NCBI GenBank assembly: GCA_025455885.1
Contig: JALOLR010000008.1
Span: 238,011 to 302,010, forward strand
DNA: 64,000 nucleotides
DNA from: Acidimicrobiales bacterium
Lineage (GTDB): Bacteria; Actinomycetota; Acidimicrobiia; Acidimicrobiales; Acidimicrobilacustridaceae
Direction: 5' to 3'
The stretch's first letter is position 1, and each line of letters starts with the position of its first letter. The notes beneath the pieces are model-generated. The model was given only the letters and a program-made list of their open reading frames with translations. It was not told where the DNA came from and did no database searches. This document shows positions 59,000 to 64,000 of this stretch, piece by piece. Both the position numbers and the translations under genes were made by a program.

Positions 59000-59410
59000 T
59001 CAGCCGGCGTCGGGGTAGCCGGCGTACCCGTCCCCGTCGAGGTCGAGGCAGATCGACGGATCGGGGGCGGCGGCAATGCAGTCCCCGCCACCGATCAGAT
59101 AGGTGAACCGTCCGTCGCCGTCGGGGTCGACGCAGTCCCGGTTCGACCCCTCGACGCAGTCGCTGCCGGGCACGGTGGTGGGGATCACCGGCGCGGCGGT
59201 GGTGGGCGCCGCGGTCGTGGGTGCGGCGGTCGTGGGTGCGGCCGTCGTGGGCGGTGCGGCGGTCGTCGAAGGCGCAGCGGTGGTCACCGACGGCGTGGCG
59301 ACGGCCGTGGTCTCCGTGGTCGTGGTCTCGTCGCCGTCGTCGCCGCACCCCGCGACGGCCAGCGCCAGCACCGCGCCGGCGGCGAGGGCGAGACGGCGGA
59401 CGCGAACCAT
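59000..59410 (-). CDS. Lipoprotein with Thr/Ala/Pro linker and Ca-type loops
   Basis: 136 residues. Signal peptide with lipobox AVAGC (C22), then about 55 residues of TTAAP repeats (a wall-spanning linker), then a small domain with four cysteines and DPDGDGR and DLDGDGYAGY, like single EF-hand/dockerin-type calcium loops. Likely outer-surface and calcium-binding; role unknown. It lies 10 nt downstream of the dienelactone hydrolase gene. Confidence 0.7.
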   Translation of the reverse strand: MVRVRRLALAAGAVLALAVAGCGDDGDETTTTETTAVATPSVTTAAPSTTAAPPTTAAPTTAAPTTAAPTTAAPVIPTTVPGSDCVEGSNRDCVDPDGDGRFTYLIGGGDCIAAAPDPSICLDLDGDGYAGYPDAG

Positions 59411-59420
59411 GGCGGCGAAC

Positions 59421-60215
59421 CTACCCGGCGACGAGCAGCCGGCTGCGGAACAGCTCGAGCACCTGGTCGAGGGCCTCGCGGGTGGGGTGGCCGGGCTCGT
59501 CGACGAGCTCCTCGGTGAGCACCGAGTGGGCCCGCCCCGAGATCCCCCAGGGGTTGCCCTTCGACGAGTCGATCTCGACCCCGACGAACCCGTCGCCGAG
59601 CTCGCGACGCAGCCGTTCGAAGCGCTCTGCGGGGACGGCGACGTCGCCGGTGAAGCGCAACCCCAGCACGCACACGCCGTCGGCCACCCGCGCCTTCACC
59701 TGTTCGAGGTCGTCGTCGGAGAGCTGGACCGACGCCTTGGCGGCCTTCGTGAACCCGATCGGCAGGGAGGGCTGGGAGAGGACCGGGGCGATGACGTCGC
59801 CGTCGGCCATCATCGCCAACGCGAACCCGCCCGTGAAGCACATGCCCACCGCCCCGACCCCCGGCCCGCCGCAGGTCTCGTGGGCGTCGCGGGCCAGGGC
59901 CCGCAGCCAGTCGGTGACCGGCGCACGGCGCCTCGTGGCGAACGCCGCGAACTCCTTCGACACGCACGCCGGCGCGATGGTCCGGACGATGGCCAGGGGG
60001 CCGGCGTCGGCGCCCGGCTCGCCGAAGAGCACGGGCAGCACGACGGTGCAACCGAGGTCGCGCACCCGCCGGGCGAAGTCCGCCACCGCCGGGGTGATGC
60101 CGGGGATCTCGGCCATCACGATCACGGCCGGGCCCTCCCCGCTGCGGTACACGGTGCGCGTCGTGCCGGCGTGGGTGAACGCCGTGACGGTGAAGTCGAC
60201 GAGGTCGTCGGGCAT
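59421..60215 (-). CDS. Dienelactone hydrolase-family protein
   Basis: 264 residues of the alpha/beta-hydrolase DLH group. VIVMAEIPGITP forms the oxyanion strand and GAVGMCFTGGFALAM holds the nucleophile Cys (GxCxGG). A candidate His is in SGRAHSVLTEEL. DLH enzymes open dienelactones in chlorocatechol breakdown, but many homologues have other or unknown ester substrates. It is the first gene of the operon leading to the lipoprotein and helicase, divergent from an F420-type oxidoreductase. Confidence 0.88.
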   Translation of the reverse strand: MPDDLVDFTVTAFTHAGTTRTVYRSGEGPAVIVMAEIPGITPAVADFARRVRDLGCTVVLPVLFGEPGADAGPLAIVRTIAPACVSKEFAAFATRRRAPVTDWLRALARDAHETCGGPGVGAVGMCFTGGFALAMMADGDVIAPVLSQPSLPIGFTKAAKASVQLSDDDLEQVKARVADGVCVLGLRFTGDVAVPAERFERLRRELGDGFVGVEIDSSKGNPWGISGRAHSVLTEELVDEPGHPTREALDQVLELFRSRLLVAG

Positions 60216-60250
60216 CGGCCCACCGTAGGCCCCCCGGTACGGTGCCGCCC

Positions 60251-61231
60251 ATGAGCGACACCGTCCCCCTGCCCCGGACCAAGCCGTTCCGGTTCGGGGT
60301 GCAGGCCAGCGCCCCGCCGGGCGGGTTCACCGGCACCGCCGCCGACGGCGACGCCTGGCGCGAGCTGGCCCGCCGAGTAGAGGACCTCGGCTTCGACACG
60401 CTCACCGTGGCCGACCACCTCGACGCCCAGTTCGCCATCACCCCGGCGGTGACGGCCGCCGCCGAGGCCACCACCACCCTGCGCATCGGCGGCCTGGTGT
60501 GGTGCAACGACTACCGCCACCCGGTGGTCATGGCCAAGGAGGCGGCCACCATCGACGTGCTGTCGGGCGGCCGGTTCGAGATGGGCCTCGGGGCCGGGTG
60601 GATGACGTCGGACTACGTGGGTGCCGGGATCCGGCTCGACCCGCCCGGCGTGCGCATCGAGCGGCTGGCGGAGGCCGTGGCCGTGCTGCGGGGTCTCTGG
60701 GCGGATGGGCCGGTCTCGTTCGTCGGGGACCACTACACGATCGAGGGCCTCGACGGGCAGCCGAAGCCGCTCCAGCGGCCGGGCCCGCCGCTGCTGCTCG
60801 GCGGCGGCGGCCGGCGCATGCTCGGCCTCGCCGCCCGCGAGGCCGACATCGTGGGGCTCAACATCGCGCTGGCCAAGGGCGTGATCGACGCCGACGCCGG
60901 GCCCAACGCCACCGCGTCGGCGACGTTCGAGAAGCTGCGCTGGATCCACGAGGCGGCCGGGTCGCGCTACGACGACCTCGAGCTCCAGGTACGGGTTCAC
61001 GTGGCCGCCGTCACCGACGACCGCGACGCGCTGGCCGAGGCCCTCGGTCCGGCGCTGGGGATCTCGCCGGCCGACGCGCTGGACTCCCCCCACGCGCTGG
61101 CCGGGACGGAGGCGCAGGTGATCGAACAGCTCCAGGAACGCCGCGAGCGCTTCGGGATCTCCTACGTCGGCGTGGGCGTCGACGCCATGGAGGCCATGGC
61201 CCCCGTGGTCGCCCGCCTCCGGGGCACCTGA
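60251..61231 (+). CDS. F420-type luciferase-like oxidoreductase
   Basis: About 326 residues from the ATG at 60251. LLM fold: FRFGVQASAPPGGFTG, VEDLGFDTLTVADH, LRIGGLVWCNDYRHPVV, ATIDVLSGGRFEMGLGAGW and LLLGGGGRRMLGLAAREAD. It resembles the MSMEG_2516-like group of actinobacterial F420-dependent enzymes. Coenzyme F420 is likely from the family but cannot be proved from sequence. Divergent from the DLH gene. Confidence 0.88.
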   Translation: MSDTVPLPRTKPFRFGVQASAPPGGFTGTAADGDAWRELARRVEDLGFDTLTVADHLDAQFAITPAVTAAAEATTTLRIGGLVWCNDYRHPVVMAKEAATIDVLSGGRFEMGLGAGWMTSDYVGAGIRLDPPGVRIERLAEAVAVLRGLWADGPVSFVGDHYTIEGLDGQPKPLQRPGPPLLLGGGGRRMLGLAAREADIVGLNIALAKGVIDADAGPNATASATFEKLRWIHEAAGSRYDDLELQVRVHVAAVTDDRDALAEALGPALGISPADALDSPHALAGTEAQVIEQLQERRERFGISYVGVGVDAMEAMAPVVARLRGT

Positions 61232-61289
61232 GCCGCCGCCGGGCGCGTCACCGACGATGGCTACCCTCGACCGGAGAGGAGGGGGAGCC

Positions 61290-62246
61290 ATGACCACGAC
61301 GACCGCCCGCCCGAGCGCGGTGCGCCTGCACCCGGCGTTCGACCGGCCCGACGAGGTGCTGGCCTCGATCCGTGCCGTCGACGAGTGGTGGCCCCTCGCC
61401 CGCTATGCCGGGTCGGAGAACGAGGTCAAGGCCACCGGCGGGGACGCCGGTGCCACCATGTTCGTCCCCCCGTGGTTCCGTCGCGACGTCGCCCTCGGCG
61501 GCCGCCCCCTCGTGCCCGGGGCCGAGGCCATCCTCGACAACCGCCGGTTCGTCGAAGGCGCCCGGACCGTCTTCGGTGGCGACGTCGAGGTCCGCCCGGC
61601 CACCGTGTACGTCAACGTCATGCTCCCGGGACCGGTGCCCTTCGTCCCCCACCTCGACGTCCCCGCCTTCCGCGGGTTCACCCGCGCCGACCACCCGGTC
61701 TGGCTGCTGCACCAGATGACGGACTCGGGGCTCTTCGACCACTTCCGCATCCGCCTCGCCACTGCGGTGTGGTGGTCCTTCGCCGGCCCCGGTGGGGCGT
61801 TCCACTACTGGCCTCGCGGACCCGAGGCCACCCCCGAGTCGATCGAGCCGCCGTTCGACAACGTCGCCGTGCTGGCCGACAACGAACGCACCTACCACGG
61901 CGTCGCGCCGGTGGGCACCCGGGACGACAGCCTGCTCGAAGGCCTCACCCGCGAGTCGCTGCTGCACCGCGTCGACGGCGGATGGGAGATACGCACCGGC
62001 GGCGACGTCGTGGCCTCGGCGAGCGACGGGCGGGTGCGGATCACCGTGTCCTGGAAGGGCGAGATCCACTCCCCCGAGGAGCCCGACGACGAGCTCGACC
62101 TCGACACCGTCGTCGAGACCTTCCTCGCCGATCTGCGTCGCCGGGGCGTCGACGCCGCCGAGCCCGACGACGCCCACCACGACGACGGGTGGGTGGCGAC
62201 CCTGTCGGGCACCTACGGCCGCCGGCCTCCGCGCGTCCCGCGCTGA
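61290..62246 (+). CDS. Putative 2-oxoglutarate/Fe(II)-dependent oxygenase-like protein
   Basis: 318 residues from an ATG with GGAGAGGAGGGGGAG upstream. It has a beta-rich core with H121-L-D123 in PFVPHLDVPAF and H203 in NERTYHGVAP, the HxD...H facial triad spacing of 2OG oxygenases, and aromatic strands VWWSFAGPGGAFHYW. A clear 2OG-binding Arg is not certain (candidate near RDDS). Substrate unknown. A 40-bp tandem repeat covers its last codons and stop. Confidence 0.6.
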   Translation: MTTTTARPSAVRLHPAFDRPDEVLASIRAVDEWWPLARYAGSENEVKATGGDAGATMFVPPWFRRDVALGGRPLVPGAEAILDNRRFVEGARTVFGGDVEVRPATVYVNVMLPGPVPFVPHLDVPAFRGFTRADHPVWLLHQMTDSGLFDHFRIRLATAVWWSFAGPGGAFHYWPRGPEATPESIEPPFDNVAVLADNERTYHGVAPVGTRDDSLLEGLTRESLLHRVDGGWEIRTGGDVVASASDGRVRITVSWKGEIHSPEEPDDELDLDTVVETFLADLRRRGVDAAEPDDAHHDDGWVATLSGTYGRRPPRVPR

Positions 62247-62301
62247 CGACCTCGGTCGGTCCCGGCCTCCGCGCGTCCCGCGCTGACGACCTCGGTCGGT
62301 C
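62222..62301. repeat. 40-bp tandem direct repeat (two perfect copies)
   Basis: Two identical 40-bp units (62222-62261 and 62262-62301), starting CCGGCCTCCGCGCGTCCCGC, plus a partial third (CCGACCTCGG). The first copy contains the end and stop codon of the oxygenase-like gene; the second lies just outside. It looks like a recent local duplication. Confidence 0.9.
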
Positions 62302-62374
62302 CCGACCTCGGCGCACCGGCGGGATCGTCCGACGTGCACGCAGGCGCCGTCGGCATCGGCTGTCCCACCCTCTC

Positions 62375-62388
62375 CGTACGCTTGTTCG
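62375..62388 (+). promoter_or_regulatory. SOS-box-like site before 13E12 gene
   Basis: CGTAC-GCTT-GTTCG is one base from the actinobacterial LexA box CGAAC-N4-GTTCG. It sits next to the ATG at 62390, so that start would be nearly leaderless. Several mycobacterial 13E12-family genes are LexA-controlled, which supports the reading. Confidence 0.45.
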
Positions 62389-62389
62389 C

Positions 62390-64000
62390 ATGGCTCCTGC
62401 GTCGGTGGGCGAGGTCGAGATCACCTTCGGGCAGACGATGGCGGAGTTCGATCCTGCCGTGCTCTCGGCCACCGACGCGACTGCGCTCATGGGGTCGTTC
62501 ACCCGGATCAAGCGGATGGCCGAAGCGGGTGAGGCGCTGTGCGCCCGGCGGGCCGCAGCGACCTCGGTCGTGCGCCGCCACGGCGACCACTCGGGTTCGA
62601 CCTGGGCCGGGCGCCGGATGGGCACGTCACCCACCCGGGCCGGAGGGCTCCTGGAGATGGCCGGTCACCTCGAGCAGCTCCCCGCCACACGAGAGGCGTT
62701 GCTGGCCGGGGAGATCTCCACCGATCAGGCCTGCGAGGTGGCTCGAACCGCGTCACTGGTGCCTGAGGCGGAGGCGGACCTGTTGAAGCTCGCCCCACGC
62801 GAGTCGTTGGGCGAGCTGAAGCGACGGGGGCGGCGGCTCCGCGCCGCAGCGCCGGGAGCGGAGGAGCGGTTCGCCCGGGTGCGGGAGCGTCGCTACCTGC
62901 GCGCCTGGACCGACGACGAGGGCGCCGGCCGCGGGGCCTGGTCGCTTCCGCCAGAAGACCAGGCCATGCTGCTCGCTGCGCTGGCGCCCTTGCGCGAACG
63001 GATCTTCCGTGACGCCCGTACCGCCGGCCGCCGCGAACCGGCCGAGGCCTACGACGCCGACGCCCTCGTCGCCCTGGCCCGCGATGCCATGGCAGTGGCC
63101 GACAGTGCTGGGGCCGACGTTCGGCCCGGCCCACTGCCGGCTTCCGCTCCCCAGAGGGTTCGGAGTAGCGAGCGGGACAACGGTGCTCGACGAGGAGGTG
63201 CTCACGACGGGGGTGCTGGCCGCGGAACTGTCGACGACGGCGGCGGGGCGCGCAGCAGCCGGGGAGACGGACGGATCGGGCGGTCGGGACGAGCGGCCAA
63301 GATCATCGTGCGGGTCGACCGAGACGCACTTCTGCGGGGGTACCCAGTGGGCGGCGAGGTCTGCGAGGTCACAGGTGTCGGTCCGGTGCCCGTTGCCGCC
63401 GTGCAACGGTGGATCGGGGAGGACGCCTTCCTCGCCGCCGTCGTGACCGACGGGGTCGACATCCGATCGGTCGTGCACCTGGGGCGTCAGGCCACTGCGC
63501 TCCAACGAACCGCGCTCGAGTGGCTCGCCCCCGAGTGCTGCGTGGTGGGGTGCAACGCCAGTGCCCGGCTCGAGATCGACCACGAACAGGACTGGGCCCG
63601 CACCCGCCACACCACGCTCGACGAGCTCGACCACCTCTGCGCCCACCACCACCGCCTCAAGACCCGCCACGGCCACCGCCTCGAACCCGGCCGCGGGAGA
63701 CGTCGCCTCCTCCCCCCATCCGGGAGTGATCGCATCATCAGTGGACCGAGCGACACAGGTGCTGCGCCACCGCGACGCCGACCCGTCCCGCCCCAGGAAC
63801 CCGGGCCGTGCGCCGCCTGCGCGGTGTCGGCCACACCGCGTGTCACGCTGCGGATCCGATCCACTCGGCGAATTCCGGTCGGCCGCGTGGTCGCACCGGG
63901 TGGGGCCCGATCGACGCCACGAGTCGCGGCGCCCGACATCTCCCGACCCGCGCCCGCCCACACGGCCGCGCTCGCTGGGCGCGCCCGGCCCCCACCCGAA
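62390..64000 (+). CDS. 13E12/DUF222-type protein with HNH nuclease domain, C-terminus off window
   Basis: The frame is open from the ATG at 62390 to the window end (537 codons, no stop). The N-terminal two-thirds match 13E12/DUF222 repeats (GEISTDQACEVARTASLV; GAWSLPPEDQAMLLAALAPL). Near 63530-63670 is an HNH motif: CCVVGCNASARLEIDHEQDW, then LDHLCAHHHRLKT. A Ser/Gly-rich linker lies between. These proteins are multi-copy and mobile-like in actinobacteria; some are SOS-induced and nuclease function is inferred. An ATG 16 codons later (62438) is an alternative start. Confidence 0.85.
   Translation, partial: MAPASVGEVEITFGQTMAEFDPAVLSATDATALMGSFTRIKRMAEAGEALCARRAAATSVVRRHGDHSGSTWAGRRMGTSPTRAGGLLEMAGHLEQLPATREALLAGEISTDQACEVARTASLVPEAEADLLKLAPRESLGELKRRGRRLRAAAPGAEERFARVRERRYLRAWTDDEGAGRGAWSLPPEDQAMLLAALAPLRERIFRDARTAGRREPAEAYDADALVALARDAMAVADSAGADVRPGPLPASAPQRVRSSERDNGARRGGAHDGGAGRGTVDDGGGARSSRGDGRIGRSGRAAKIIVRVDRDALLRGYPVGGEVCEVTGVGPVPVAAVQRWIGEDAFLAAVVTDGVDIRSVVHLGRQATALQRTALEWLAPECCVVGCNASARLEIDHEQDWARTRHTTLDELDHLCAHHHRLKTRHGHRLEPGRGRRRLLPPSGSDRIISGPSDTGAAPPRRRPVPPQEPGPCAACAVSATPRVTLRIRSTRRIPVGRVVAPGGARSTPRVAAPDISRPAPAHTAALAGRARPPPE

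Noticed and set aside
59200..59280. Short tandem repeats as a CRISPR array
   Set aside because: The units are 9-15 nt, in frame, and encode the TTAAP linker of a lipoprotein. There are no spacers.

Overview
This window is a high-GC, densely packed bacterial chromosome segment from an actinobacterium. The evidence is two WhiB-type iron-sulfur regulators, a SenX3/RegX3-style phosphate two-component pair, an 11-nt-period PHO box of the GTTCACC type, a monomeric NADP isocitrate dehydrogenase, luciferase-like oxidoreductases of the F420 type, a 13E12-type HNH protein and many GTG/TTG starts with 4-nt ATGA/GTGA overlaps. Placement near the class Acidimicrobiia is an inference from overall gene content and is not proven by the sequence alone.

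Layout. (1) 1-12815: a phosphate and polyphosphate block, all on the minus strand. A pstSCAB-phoU-phoU-senX3-regX3 operon follows a PHO box at about 8632-8671. Upstream of it lies a coupled polyphosphate operon (ppk, CYTH-CHAD protein, Nudix hydrolase). A partial MFS transporter sits at the left edge. (2) 12876-15217: two small proteins, two WhiB regulators and a stand-alone formiminotransferase-like protein. (3) 15419-20849: a ChlI/ChlD-like AAA+ and VWA pair on the minus strand, split by an opposing pair made of a glycosidase-1-like pseudoenzyme and rpiA. (4) 20956-28489: a GH2 glycosidase, sdhCAB, and a copper nitrite reductase with an extra N-terminal cupredoxin domain. (5) 28502-34191: a 2-hydroxyacid dehydrogenase, a MarR/MFS pair, a second MarR, a small SCP2-like protein and an Fpg/Nei glycosylase. 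(6) 34213-43874: mdh, an IclR-flanked oxidoreductase operon (luciferase-like protein and two SDRs), an HSL-type esterase and a heterodimeric ABC exporter. (7) 43919-52370: icd, metF/folD, dus/maf, purN/purH. (8) 52496-55536: sucCD, with sucD broken by a frameshifting deletion, and a Rieske-like membrane protein that has lost its cluster ligands. (9) 55576-64000: a UvrD/PcrA helicase carrying a 352-residue intein, a small lipoprotein, a dienelactone hydrolase, an F420-type oxidoreductase, a putative 2OG-Fe(II) oxygenase and a 13E12/HNH gene that runs off the right edge.

How the genes work together. The left third forms one phosphate-homeostasis system: sensing (SenX3/RegX3/PhoU), uptake (PstSCAB) and storage or turnover of polyphosphate (PPK, CHAD, Nudix). 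The middle and right hold central carbon metabolism (sdh, mdh, icd, suc) and one-carbon/purine metabolism (metF, folD, purH, purN), with small regulated accessory operons between them. No tRNA, rRNA, CRISPR array or insertion sequence was seen. No gene-free stretch exceeds 300 bases. The most unusual items are the helicase intein (GIY-YIG-like insert, non-standard C-terminal junction, lower GC), the frameshifted sucD, the GH1-like pseudoenzyme, the cluster-less Rieske-like protein and the cupredoxin-NirK fusion.
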